A stretch of DNA of 16,169 bases from Actinomycetota bacterium. Its GTDB lineage: Bacteria > Actinomycetota > Actinomycetes > Actinomycetales > Microbacteriaceae. Within the stretch, counting starts at the first letter, position 1. Every line of letters begins with the position of its first letter. The DNA is taken from positions 1 to 16,169 of the forward strand of contig VGAV01000017.1 in the NCBI GenBank assembly GCA_016870695.1, in the 5' to 3' direction. The position numbers and the translations under genes are program-made. The notes beneath the pieces were generated by a model, which saw only the letters and a program-made list of their open reading frames with translations, did no database searches and was not told the DNA's origin. Shown one piece after another: positions 5,899 through 13,835 of this stretch.

Positions 5899-7238
5899 CG
5901 CTGGTCACCGCCCTTCGCCGCGCGGACGAGGTCGTCCACGTCCTCCTCCACGGGCGTCGGCGTGAACTGCACGCGGTCGACGCGGCGCCCGTCCATGCGG
6001 TGGACCGTCAGCGTCCCGCCGTCGATGTCCACGCGGTCCCCGACGGCGGGGATCCGCTCGAGCTGCGCCATGACGAATCCTCCGACGGTGTCGTAGACCT
6101 CCCCCTCGGGCACGACCACGCCCGCGCGGTCCAACGCCTCGTCGGGCCGCAGGTCGCCGGGGAAGGTGAGCGACTGCGCCGACCGCACCACGCCCGCCCG
6201 CGACCGGTCGTGCTCGTCGAGCACCTCGCCGACGATCTCCTCCACGAGGTCCTCGAGCGTGACCACGCCGGCCGTCCCGCCATACTCGTCGACGACGATC
6301 GCCATCTGATAGCCGCGGGACCGGAGCTCCTCCACGAGCGCGTCGAGGTGCACGGTCTCGGGTACGCGCAGCGGCTCGGTGGCGAGGGCCGCGGCGGGCA
6401 CCTCGCCGCGGCGCTCGCGCGGCACGCCGATCGCGGCCTTCAGGTGCACGACGCCGACGATGTCGTCCATGGACTCGCCGTACACCGGGAAGCGGCTGTG
6501 CCCCGTGCGCCGGGCGAGCTGCACGACGTCGTCGGCCGGGTCGCCTGCGGCGAGCGCATGCACGCTCGGACGCGGGGTCATCACGTCGGCCGCGCTGAGA
6601 CGCGCGAAGGTGAGGCTGCGGTCCAGCAGCGACGCGGTGTCCTTCTCGAGCATGCCGGCGCTGGCGGAGCGCCGCACGAGGCTCGACAGCTCCTCCGCCG
6701 TGCGCGCGCCGGACAGCTCCTCCTTCGGCTCCACCCCCATGGCCCGCAGCACGCCGTTGGCGCTGCCGTTCAGGACCATGATCGCGGGGCGGAACACCGT
6801 CGTGAAGGCGACCTGGAAGGGCATGACGAGCTTGGCCGTCTGCCGCGGGATCGCGAGCGCGAAGTTCTTCGGGACGAGCTCGCCGAGGATCATCGACAGC
6901 ACCGTCGCGAACGCGATGCCGATGAACGCCGCGAGCGGCACGACGAGCCCCTCGGGCAGCCCGGCGGCGAGGAACACCGGACGCAGGAGGTTCGAGATCG
7001 CCGGCTCCATCGTGTAACCGGTGAGCAGGGTCGTCAGCGTGATGCCCAGCTGCGCGCTCGACAGGTGCGTCGACGTGATGCGCAGCGCGTCGATCGTCAA
7101 GGACAGACGGGACTCGCCGGCGGCCCGACGGGACTCGAGGTCGGCGCGGTCCAGGTTGACCAGCGCGAACTCGCTCGCGACGAACAGACCTGTTCCGACG
7201 GTGAGAAGCAGCCCCACGCCCAGCATGACGTAATCCAT
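5895..7238 (-). CDS. CNNM/CBS/CorC_HlyC membrane protein, long paralogue (hemolysin family)
   Basis: Full-length CNNM/CorB-type membrane protein of 447 residues, probably involved in divalent-cation transport or homeostasis. The CNNM domain (about 1-170) contains [20 protein letters not shown] (17-36), [15 protein letters not shown] (61-75) and [17 protein letters not shown] (117-133). The CBS pair covers about 215-342: VMTPRPSV (219-226), HSRFPVYG (247-254), [20 protein letters not shown] (312-331) then VEEIVGEV. A CorC_HlyC accessory domain follows at about 355-430 ([20 protein letters not shown]). A near-perfect Shine-Dalgarno (GGAGGTGAT) supports the ATG at 7238. It is the first gene of a two-gene operon. 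The same long-plus-short pair lies next to guaB1 in Mycobacterium tuberculosis (Rv1842c-Rv1841c beside Rv1843c), which supports identity and common descent. Confidence 0.92.
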   Translation of the reverse strand: MDYVMLGVGLLLTVGTGLFVASEFALVNLDRADLESRRAAGESRLSLTIDALRITSTHLSSAQLGITLTTLLTGYTMEPAISNLLRPVFLAAGLPEGLVVPLAAFIGIAFATVLSMILGELVPKNFALAIPRQTAKLVMPFQVAFTTVFRPAIMVLNGSANGVLRAMGVEPKEELSGARTAEELSSLVRRSASAGMLEKDTASLLDRSLTFARLSAADVMTPRPSVHALAAGDPADDVVQLARRTGHSRFPVYGESMDDIVGVVHLKAAIGVPRERRGEVPAAALATEPLRVPETVHLDALVEELRSRGYQMAIVVDEYGGTAGVVTLEDLVEEIVGEVLDEHDRSRAGVVRSAQSLTFPGDLRPDEALDRAGVVVPEGEVYDTVGGFVMAQLERIPAVGDRVDIDGGTLTVHRMDGRRVDRVQFTPTPVEEDVDDLVRAAKGGDQR

Positions 7239-7243
7239 CAGGC

Positions 7244-7252
7244 ATCACCTCC
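7244..7252 (-). promoter_or_regulatory. Strong ribosome binding site of the CNNM operon
   Basis: GGAGGTGAT on the minus strand is an almost complete match to the 16S anti-Shine-Dalgarno. GGAGG lies 9 nt before the ATG at 7238. Confidence 0.8.
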
Positions 7253-7319
7253 GCTCGGCGCGGAGGCGGGTCGTCGGGGCCTGGGTCTACAACTGGGAGG
7301 GTCGTCCATCGTGAGGGCA

Positions 7320-7325
7320 ATTCTA
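7320..7325 (-). promoter_or_regulatory. Candidate -10 element of the CNNM operon
   Basis: TAGAAT on the minus strand is a good TANNNT match in a locally AT-rich spot of the 129-bp divergent gap. It would give a leader of about 75 nt. The region 17-18 bp upstream (GGACCG/GGGACC) is not a convincing -35. Confidence 0.35.
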
Positions 7326-7355
7326 GGGCAGGGGCCCGACATCGGTCCCGCCCGT

Positions 7356-7361
7356 CAGGAT
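7356..7361 (+). promoter_or_regulatory. CAGGAT ahead of the GH76 gene: -10 element or ribosome binding site
   Basis: CAGGAT ends 6 nt before the ATG at 7368, the same spacing as the TAGNNT boxes of the leaderless genes. Its AGGA core is also a plausible Shine-Dalgarno at 7 nt. The sequence alone does not decide between the two readings, but both support ATG 7368 as the start. Confidence 0.35.
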
Positions 7362-7367
7362 GGATCC

Positions 7368-8351
7368 ATGGATGCCACCGTCCCGGCGCCCGCGCGGGCC
7401 GCTCTCGCCGAGCGGGCCGTGCTGTCACGGTACCTGCACCGCTTCGGACCCGTGGCCTGGGCGCACGCCTCCCCCGGGTCGCGGACGTGGCACTACTGGT
7501 GGCACGCGCACCTCGTCCACGTCCTCGCCGACACGGAGCGACGTGCGCCCGACCGCCGGCGCCGCGCCGTCCTCGCCGCGGTCGTCCGCGGTGTGGGCCT
7601 GCGCACGGGACTGACCTGGATCACCCCCTACTACGACGACATCGCGTGGATGGGTCTCGCCCTCGACGCCGCCGGCGGGCACCGGTGGCCGCGGCGTCGC
7701 ATCGCCCGTCGACTGGCCCGGGCCGTCGATCCCCGGACCGGGGTCCTGCCATGGCGGGTCGGCAGCACGCTCTTCAACGCCCCGGCCAACGCGCCCGGCG
7801 GACTCGTGCTCGTCGCGCACGGGCGGAGGGATGCCGCGAAGCGGTTCGCCGACTGGATGGCATCCGTCCTCCACGACGACGACACGGGACTCGTCAGGGA
7901 CGGCCGCGAGGACGGGCGCGTGCGTCCGGACCTGTGGACCTACAACCAGGGCGCGGTCATCGGACTCGAGCTCGCACTGGCCCGGGCGAATCCCGTCGGC
8001 GCCGCGCACGAGGACCGGGCACGGGCGCTGGTGCGCGCCGTCGACGCCTGGTGCGCCCCGCAGGACGGGCTGTTCCCCGCGGCGGGCGGCGGGGACGGCG
8101 GACTGTTCGCCGGCATCCTCGCGCGCTACCTCGCCGAGGCCGCCGTGCGAGTGAGCGGACCGGAGGGCGCGACGGCGCGCCGACTGGTCGAGCGCAACGC
8201 CGACGCGATCTGGGCGACGGCGGTGGACGGTCTGTTCTCCGCCGACCCGCGGCGCCCGGCGCGGCCCGGGGGCGACGACCTCGACCTGTCCGTTCAGCTC
8301 GGGGCGTGGATCACCCTCGAGGCCGCGGCCGCGATCGCCCCGCGTCCCTGA
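7368..8351 (+). CDS. Glycoside hydrolase family 76 protein (alpha-1,6-mannanase-like), no signal peptide
   Basis: Likely (alpha/alpha)6-barrel hydrolase of family GH76, whose characterised members cut the alpha-1,6-mannan backbone of yeast mannan and related polymers. The adjacent acid pair Asp90-Asp91 in ITPYYDDIAWMGLAL (85-99) fits the GH76 catalytic Asp-Asp. LWTYNQGAVIGLEL (189-202) and GLFAGILARYLAEA (245-258) match the family's TYNQG and FKGIFvRYL segments. At 327 residues the protein is slightly short but spans the domain. The N-terminus (MDATVPAPARAALAERAV) is not a signal peptide or lipoprotein signal, and no in-frame upstream start gives one. It may thus act in the cytosol, unlike typical secreted GH76 enzymes. 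It lies between the CNNM operon and guaB1 in the opposite direction. Aldose isomerase/epimerase barrels are the main alternative; the DD and TYNQG motifs favour GH76. Confidence 0.8.
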   Translation: MDATVPAPARAALAERAVLSRYLHRFGPVAWAHASPGSRTWHYWWHAHLVHVLADTERRAPDRRRRAVLAAVVRGVGLRTGLTWITPYYDDIAWMGLALDAAGGHRWPRRRIARRLARAVDPRTGVLPWRVGSTLFNAPANAPGGLVLVAHGRRDAAKRFADWMASVLHDDDTGLVRDGREDGRVRPDLWTYNQGAVIGLELALARANPVGAAHEDRARALVRAVDAWCAPQDGLFPAAGGGDGGLFAGILARYLAEAAVRVSGPEGATARRLVERNADAIWATAVDGLFSADPRRPARPGGDDLDLSVQLGAWITLEAAAAIAPRP

Positions 8352-8377
8352 GCCCGGCGGCATCCCTCCGCCCGGGC
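8352..8377. terminator. Bidirectional hairpin between GH76 and guaB1
   Basis: GCCCGGCGG (8352-8360) pairs with CCGCCCGGGC (8368-8377) with one bulged base and a 7-nt loop. It fills most of the 33-bp gap between the two convergent stop codons and can serve both genes. Confidence 0.6.
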
Positions 8378-8384
8378 GAGGCCG

Positions 8385-9842
8385 TCACCAGCTGACGGGC
8401 AGCGCCTTGCCCTCCTCGTACCCGGCGGCCGACTGCAGTCCCACCCGGGCGCGCTCGTGGAACTCGGCCACGCTCGCCGCCCCCGCATAGGTGAAGGAGG
8501 AGCGCACGCCGGAGGTGATCATGTCGAGCAGATCCTCCAGGCCGGGCCGCTGCGGGTCGAGGTAGATGCGCGACGACGAGATGCCCTCCGCGAACAGCTC
8601 CTTGCGGGCCCGCTCGTACGGGTCGAGGCGTCCGAAGCGCCCCTGCACCGCCTTGGTGGAGGCCATGCCCCACGACTCCTTGTAGATGCGGCCGTCCGCA
8701 TCCGCCTGCAGCTCCCCCGGCGCCTCGATCGTTCCGGCGAACCACGAGCCGATCATGACGGAGGCGGCGCCGGCCGCCAGGGCCAGCGCGACGTCGCGCG
8801 GGTAGCGGACCCCGCCGTCGGCCCAGACGTGGGCGCCCACGGCGTGCGCGGCGTCGGCGGTCTCGAGCACGGCCGAGAACTGCGGACGGCCGACCGCCGT
8901 CATCATGCGCGTGGTGCACATGGCGCCGGGGCCGACGCCCACCTTGAGGATGGACGCGCCGGCGTCGGTGAGGTCGCGCACGCCCTCGGCGGTCACGATG
9001 TTCCCGGCGGCGATCGGGATGCCGAGATCGAGCGCGGCCACCTCGCGCAGGGCGCGCAGCATCTGCTCCTGGTGACCGTGCGCCGTGTCGACGACGAGGA
9101 CGTCCACGCCCGCCGCGGCGAGCGCGCGGGCCTTCTCGGCGACGTCGCCGTTCACGCCGACCGCGGCGGCCACGACGAGGCGGCCGTCGGCGTCGACGGC
9201 GGGGCGGTACAGAGTCGTCCGCAGCGCGCTGCGCCGCGAGAGCATGCCGACGACGCGCCCGTGCCGGACCACGCAGACGAGGTCCGTCTCGGCGGCGACG
9301 AGAAGGTCGAAGGCGTGACGGGCGTCGGTGACGTCGTCCGCGTCGATCGAGACCGGCCGTGCGCGGACGAGGTCCCCGAGCTGCGCGTCCGGGAGGGCGG
9401 TGGCGAGCCGGGTCGCAGGCACGATGCCGACGACGTCGTCCAGCGACAGCGTCTCCGCACCCGGATCGGCCACGAGGATGCCGTGACCTTCCGTCGGCGG
9501 CAGCACCTTCGCCGCCTCCGCGGCGGTGGCGTGCGGCGGCAGGACCAGGGGGCTGTCCCACGGCACCGGCTGCGACTTCACCCAGCGGATGGCGGCGTCC
9601 AGCTCCTGCAGCGGCATGTCCTGCGGCAGGACGCCCAGTCCGCCTCGGCGCGCCAGCGTCGCGGCGAGCCGCGTCCCGGTCACCGAGTTCATGTTCGAGG
9701 AGACGAGCGGGATGGTGGCCCCGCTGCCGTCTCCGGGAGCGAGATCCACGTCCAGACGGCTGCGCACGTCCGAGTGCCGGGGCACCAGGAAGACGTCGGA
9801 ATACGTGAGATCGACCTCGGGTGACGCGCCGTAGAACTCCAT
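8385..9842 (-). CDS. guaB1: GuaB1-type IMPDH/GMP reductase family protein with CBS pair
   Basis: TIM-barrel enzyme of the IMPDH/GMPR family, 485 residues. The mycobacterial orthologue GuaB1, long annotated as an IMP dehydrogenase, was shown to be a CBS-containing GMP reductase that turns GMP into IMP with NADPH in purine salvage; the same role is inferred here. Conserved parts are DLTYSDVFLVPRHSDVRSRL (residues 11-30), PLVSSNMNSVTG (45-56), a CBS insertion (about 97-217), VVDTAHGH (250-257), the active-site loop GVGPGAMCTTRMM (302-314) with Cys309, and ADGGVRYPRD (341-350). The flap (GMASTKAVQGRFG) lacks the IMPDH Arg-Tyr pair. GTG 9851 is possible, but ATG 9842 gives MEFYG and has AGG 8 nt upstream, so it is preferred. 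It is divergent from kgd. Confidence 0.88.
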   Translation of the reverse strand: MEFYGASPEVDLTYSDVFLVPRHSDVRSRLDVDLAPGDGSGATIPLVSSNMNSVTGTRLAATLARRGGLGVLPQDMPLQELDAAIRWVKSQPVPWDSPLVLPPHATAAEAAKVLPPTEGHGILVADPGAETLSLDDVVGIVPATRLATALPDAQLGDLVRARPVSIDADDVTDARHAFDLLVAAETDLVCVVRHGRVVGMLSRRSALRTTLYRPAVDADGRLVVAAAVGVNGDVAEKARALAAAGVDVLVVDTAHGHQEQMLRALREVAALDLGIPIAAGNIVTAEGVRDLTDAGASILKVGVGPGAMCTTRMMTAVGRPQFSAVLETADAAHAVGAHVWADGGVRYPRDVALALAAGAASVMIGSWFAGTIEAPGELQADADGRIYKESWGMASTKAVQGRFGRLDPYERARKELFAEGISSSRIYLDPQRPGLEDLLDMITSGVRSSFTYAGAASVAEFHERARVGLQSAAGYEEGKALPVSW

Positions 9843-9867
9843 GGCATCCACCTCACCACATCAGGGG

Positions 9868-9873
9868 AATGTA
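9868..9873 (-). promoter_or_regulatory. Putative -10 element of guaB1
   Basis: TACATT on the minus strand matches TANNNT; the hexamer 17 bp upstream, TTCCCG, is a poor -35. Transcription would start near 9861, leaving about 19 nt of leader that includes the GAGG ribosome binding site at 9851-9854. Confidence 0.4.
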
Positions 9874-9903
9874 AAGACCCGGAAGGCGGGCGGGAACCTC
9901 GGC

Positions 9904-9909
9904 TAGGCT
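9904..9909 (+). promoter_or_regulatory. Putative -10 element of kgd
   Basis: TAGGCT, a common actinobacterial -10 form, lies in the 154-bp divergent gap between guaB1 and kgd. It would give a leader of about 80 nt. No convincing -35 was found 16-18 bp upstream. Confidence 0.35.
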
Positions 9910-9984
9910 GAAGTATCGCGCGCAACGTCGACGACTTCCTGCCGACGGATGCGCGCATCCACAGGAATCTTCATCGAGGAAAGC

Positions 9985-9987
9985 AGG
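9985..9987 (+). promoter_or_regulatory. Ribosome binding site deciding the kgd start
   Basis: The stretch GAGGAAAGCAGG (9976-9987) ends in AGG 9 nt before GTG 9997. The in-frame ATG at 9949 has no comparable site and would place this purine-rich leader inside the coding sequence. Confidence 0.5.
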
Positions 9988-9996
9988 CGATCGACT

Positions 9997-12900
9997 GTGT
10001 CGAGCCAGGTGACGGGCGTCGGTACTTCGAGCGAGGGCGAGTTCGGCGCGAACGAGTGGCTCGTAGACGAGCTCTACGAACAGTTCAAGGCCGACAAGCA
10101 CTCCGTGGACAAGGCCTGGTGGCCGATTCTGGAGGCGTACCACCCGGTCGTCGACGGAACCGCCGCCGCCCCGCCGTCCGCGAAAGCTCCCACCGAGCCG
10201 AAGCCGGTGACGGCACCGATCCCCGTGGTGGGCCAGGCGCCGGTGGCGCGCACCACCGCGAAGCCCGCCGCTCCGCAGCCGATCCCCGCGCAGGCGCCCG
10301 CGTCGGCGCCGTCCGCCGCGAGCGAGAGCACCGAGGAGGACCGGGTCACCGTCCTCAAGGGAATGCCGAAGGCGCTCGCTTCCAACATGGACGAGTCGCT
10401 GACGGTCCCCACCGCCACGAGCGTGCGCACCGTGCCCGCGAAGCTGATGATCGACAACCGCATCGTCATCAACAACCACATGTCCCGCACGCGCGGCGGC
10501 AAGGTGAGCTTCACGCACCTTATCGGGTGGGCGCTGATCCAGGCGCTCAAGGAGTTCCCGAGCCAGAACGTGTATTACGCGGAGATCGACGGCAAGCCGG
10601 CCGTCGTCGCCCCCGCGCACGTGAACCTGGGTATCGCGATCGACCTGCCCAAGCCCGACGGCACCCGCGCGCTCATGGTGCCCAGCATCAAGCGCGCCGA
10701 CACCCTCACCTTCAGCGAGTTCCTCGCGTCGTACGAGGACCTCGTGCGCCGCGCCCGCAACAATAAGCTGACCGCGGCCGACTTCCAGGGCACCACCGTC
10801 TCGCTCACCAACCCGGGCGGCATCGGCACGGTCCACTCGGTCCCGCGCCTCATGCGCGGCCAGGGCTGCATCGTCGGCGCCGGCGCGCTCGAGTACCCCG
10901 CCGAGTTCCAGGGCGCGAGCGAGAAGACGCTCAACGAGATGGCGATCGGCAAGACGATCACCCTCACCAGCACCTACGACCACCGCGTGATCCAGGGCGC
11001 CGGCTCCGGCGAGTTCCTCAAGAAGGTGCACGAGCTACTGATCGGCCAGCGCGGCTTCTACGACGACATCTTCGCGGCCCTGCGCATCCCCTACGCGCCC
11101 ATCCACTGGGCGGCCGACATCAGCGTCGACCTGTCCGAGCGCATCGACAAGAGCGCCCGCGTCCAGGAGCTCATCAACTCGTACCGGGTCCGCGGCCACC
11201 TCATGGCCGACATCGACCCGCTCGAGTACGTGCAGCGCACCCACCCCGACCTCGAGATCGAGTCGCACGGCCTGACCTTCTGGGACCTCGACCGCGAGTT
11301 CGTGACCGGCGGCCTCGGTGCCAAGCGCGTGGCGAAGCTGCGCGACATCCTCGGCGTGCTGCGCGACTCGTACTGCCGCACCATCGGCATCGAGTACATG
11401 CACATCCAGGACCCGGCCCAGCGTCAGTGGTTCCAGCGGCAGGTCGAGGTCAAGTACACCAAGCCCGGCCACGACGAGCAGCTGCGCATCCTGTCGAAGC
11501 TGAACCAGGCCGAGGCGTTCGAGACGTTCCTGCAGACCAAGTACGTCGGCCAGAAGCGCTTCAGCCTCGAGGGCGGTGAGTCGCTCATCCCGCTGCTCGA
11601 CCAGATCCTCCAGGGCGCCGCCTCCGTCGGTCTCGACGGTGCCGCCATCGGCATGGCGCACCGCGGTCGCCTGAACGTCCTCACCAACATCGCCGGCAAG
11701 ACGTACGGTCAGGTCTTCCGCGAGTTCGAGGGCGCGGTCGCCATCGGCAGCAAGCGCGGCTCGGGCGACGTGAAGTACCACCTCGGCACCGAGGGCACCT
11801 TCGTCGGCGACGCCGGTGACGAGCTCCCCGTGTACCTGGCGGCCAACCCGTCGCACCTCGAGACCGTCGACGGCGTGCTCGAGGGCATCGTCCGCGCCAA
11901 GCAGGACCGCAAGCCGATCGGCACGTTCTCGTGGCTGCCGATCCTCGTCCACGGCGACGCCGCGTTCGCGGGTCAGGGCGTCGTGGTCGAGACGCTGCAG
12001 ATGTCGCAGCTGCGCGGCTACCGCACCGGCGGCACGATCCACGTCGTGGTCAACAACCAGGTGGGCTTCACCACCACGCCGACCGATGCGCGCACCTCGG
12101 TGTACGCCACGGACGTCGCCAAGACGGTCCAGGCCCCCATCCTCCACGTGAACGGCGACGACCCCGAGGCCGTCGTCCGCGCCGCGGAGCTCGCGTTCCT
12201 GTACCGCGAGGAGTTCCACCGCGACGTCGTGATCGACCTCGTCTGCTACCGCCGCCGCGGCCACAACGAGGGCGACGACCCCTCGATGACGCAGCCGCTG
12301 ATGACGAACCTCATCGAGGCCAAGCGGTCGGTCCGTCGTCTTTACACGGAGTCGCTCGTCGGACGTGGCGACATCACCGAGGACGAGTACGAGCAGGCGA
12401 AGCAGGACTTCCAGAACCGTCTCGAGGTCGCCTTCGCGGACACGCACGAGGCCGAGACCGGGACCAACCCGGTCGTCTCGACCGACGCGGCCGACGAGGT
12501 GCCGACGGGCGAGCCCGAGACCACGGGCGTCTCGCGCGAGGTCGTCCAGCACATCGGCGACGCGTTCGTGAACAAGCCCGACGGCTTCACCGTCCACAAC
12601 AAGCTGCAGCAGCTGCTCGACAAGCGCTACGACATGAGCCGCAACGGCAACATCGACTGGGCCTTCGGCGAGCTCCTCGCCTTCGGTTCCGTGCTGATGG
12701 AGGGCACCCCGGTGCGCCTGGCCGGTCAGGACTCCCGTCGCGGGACGTTCGTGCAGCGTCACTCGGTGCTCCACGACCGCTCGAACGGCCAGGAGTGGCT
12801 GCCGCTGACGAACCTCAGCGAGAACCAGGGCCGCTTCTGGGTGTACGACTCGCTGCTCAGCGAGTACGCCGCGATGGCCTTTGAGTACGGCTACTCGGTG

Positions 12901-13674
12901 GAGCGCTCCGACGCGCTGGTGCTGTGGGAGGCGCAGTTCGGCGACTTCGCCAACGGCGCGCAGTCCGTCATCGACGAGTTCATCTCGTCCGCGGACCAGA
13001 AGTGGGCGCAGCAGTCCAGCGTCGTCCTCCTCCTGCCTCACGGCTACGAGGGCCAGGGACCGGACCACTCGTCGGCGCGCATCGAGCGCTACCTGCAGAT
13101 GTGCGCGCAGGACAACATGATCGTCGCGCGTCCCTCGACCCCGGCGTCGTACTTCCACCTGCTGCGCCGTCAGGCCTACCAGCGCCCGCGCCGCCCGCTC
13201 GTCGTGTTCACGCCCAAGGCGATGCTCCGCCTGCGCGGCGCGACGAGCCCCGTCGAGGACTTCCTCGAGGGTCGGTTCGAGCCGGTGCTCGACGACGACC
13301 GCGGCGGCGACCGCGGCGCCGTCACCCGCGTGCTGCTGCACGCCGGCAAGATCCACTGGGACCTGCGTGCGGAGCTCGAGAAGAACCCCAACCCGGCCGT
13401 CGCGCTGGTCCGTCTCGAGCAGTACTACCCCGCGCCGATCGAGCAGCTGACCCGCGTGCTCGAGAACTACCCGAACGCCGAGCTGGTGTGGGTTCAGGAC
13501 GAGCCCGAGAATCAGGGCGCCTGGCCGTTCATCGCCCTCGAGGTCGCGCAGCAGCTGGGCGGACGCGCCATCCGGTGCATCTCCCGCGCCGCGGCGGCGT
13601 CGACGGCGACCGGCTCGCCGAAGGTGCACGCCTCCGAGCACGCCGAGATCATGAAGGCGGCGCTCGCGCGCTGA
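9997..13674 (+). CDS. kgd: Multifunctional 2-oxoglutarate dehydrogenase E1 / 2-oxoglutarate decarboxylase with E2-like acyltransferase domain
   Basis: TCA-cycle enzyme of Actinobacteria: a ThDP-dependent E1 fused to an E2-type succinyltransferase core that works with the pyruvate dehydrogenase complex E2 and Lpd. The chain has 1225 residues. A short N-terminal helix region (NEWLVDELYEQFKADKHSVD, about 17-36) comes first; in relatives the Kgd regulator GarA acts on this enzyme family. A Pro/Ala-rich linker follows (about 52-105). The E2-like domain (about 110-355) has LTNPGGIGTVHSVPRLM and the catalytic STYDHRVIQGAG (His329). The E1 part has GMAHRGRLNVL (from 552), HGDAAFAGQG (from 652) and NNQVGFTT (from 686) for ThDP/Mg2+, then GPDHSSARIERYLQMC and the C-terminal VWVQDEPENQGAWPF. 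There is no lipoyl domain, as in its orthologues. The start GTG 9997 (MSSQVTGVG) is chosen over ATG 9949 on the ribosome binding site. Confidence 0.97.
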   Translation: MSSQVTGVGTSSEGEFGANEWLVDELYEQFKADKHSVDKAWWPILEAYHPVVDGTAAAPPSAKAPTEPKPVTAPIPVVGQAPVARTTAKPAAPQPIPAQAPASAPSAASESTEEDRVTVLKGMPKALASNMDESLTVPTATSVRTVPAKLMIDNRIVINNHMSRTRGGKVSFTHLIGWALIQALKEFPSQNVYYAEIDGKPAVVAPAHVNLGIAIDLPKPDGTRALMVPSIKRADTLTFSEFLASYEDLVRRARNNKLTAADFQGTTVSLTNPGGIGTVHSVPRLMRGQGCIVGAGALEYPAEFQGASEKTLNEMAIGKTITLTSTYDHRVIQGAGSGEFLKKVHELLIGQRGFYDDIFAALRIPYAPIHWAADISVDLSERIDKSARVQELINSYRVRGHLMADIDPLEYVQRTHPDLEIESHGLTFWDLDREFVTGGLGAKRVAKLRDILGVLRDSYCRTIGIEYMHIQDPAQRQWFQRQVEVKYTKPGHDEQLRILSKLNQAEAFETFLQTKYVGQKRFSLEGGESLIPLLDQILQGAASVGLDGAAIGMAHRGRLNVLTNIAGKTYGQVFREFEGAVAIGSKRGSGDVKYHLGTEGTFVGDAGDELPVYLAANPSHLETVDGVLEGIVRAKQDRKPIGTFSWLPILVHGDAAFAGQGVVVETLQMSQLRGYRTGGTIHVVVNNQVGFTTTPTDARTSVYATDVAKTVQAPILHVNGDDPEAVVRAAELAFLYREEFHRDVVIDLVCYRRRGHNEGDDPSMTQPLMTNLIEAKRSVRRLYTESLVGRGDITEDEYEQAKQDFQNRLEVAFADTHEAETGTNPVVSTDAADEVPTGEPETTGVSREVVQHIGDAFVNKPDGFTVHNKLQQLLDKRYDMSRNGNIDWAFGELLAFGSVLMEGTPVRLAGQDSRRGTFVQRHSVLHDRSNGQEWLPLTNLSENQGRFWVYDSLLSEYAAMAFEYGYSVERSDALVLWEAQFGDFANGAQSVIDEFISSADQKWAQQSSVVLLLPHGYEGQGPDHSSARIERYLQMCAQDNMIVARPSTPASYFHLLRRQAYQRPRRPLVVFTPKAMLRLRGATSPVEDFLEGRFEPVLDDDRGGDRGAVTRVLLHAGKIHWDLRAELEKNPNPAVALVRLEQYYPAPIEQLTRVLENYPNAELVWVQDEPENQGAWPFIALEVAQQLGGRAIRCISRAAAASTATGSPKVHASEHAEIMKAALAR

Positions 13675-13691
13675 CCCGCGACAGCGGACCC

Positions 13692-13726
13692 CGGGGCCCG
13701 GTCGACATCGCGTCGGCCGGGCCCCG
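13692..13726. terminator. kgd terminator hairpin, copy 1
   Basis: C plus GGGGCCCGG (13692-13701) pairs with CCGGGCCCC plus G (13717-13726). A T-G wobble and an inner CGAC/GTCG extend the stem, with loop ATCGC at 13707-13711. This gives about 15 pairs in 35 nt, with no T-tract. Confidence 0.8.
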
Positions 13727-13742
13727 TCGTCGTCAGGGACCC

Positions 13743-13777
13743 CGGGGCCCGGTCGACATCGCGTCGGCCGGGCCCCG
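13743..13777. terminator. kgd terminator hairpin, copy 2
   Basis: Identical to the hairpin 51 bp upstream. As the stem is near-symmetric, both copies can also end the minus-strand transcript of the esterase gene, whose stop is at 13836. The remaining bases up to 13835 show nothing else. Confidence 0.8.
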
Positions 13778-13835
13778 TCGTCGTCAGGGACGGACCGCAC
13801 CGCCCGGCGGCGCTCAGCCGCATGGGCGCGTCGGA

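Larger units (their letters stand above)
13686..13791. repeat. 51-bp exact tandem duplication carrying terminator hairpins
   Basis: Two identical units (13686-13736 and 13737-13787) followed by the first 4 bases of a third. Each unit contains one complete terminator-type hairpin. The array lies 12 bp after the kgd stop, in the convergent gap before the esterase gene. Confidence 0.95.

Noticed and set aside
3518..5908. 796-codon minus-strand frame covering the OYE gene and the short CNNM gene
   Set aside because: Arg/Gly/His-rich shadow of two clearly identified genes in other frames.
9949..9996. Sixteen extra N-terminal codons of kgd from ATG 9949
   Set aside because: No ribosome binding site precedes the ATG; the purine-rich leader before GTG 9997 would be translated, and the conserved protein start fits MSSQVTG.
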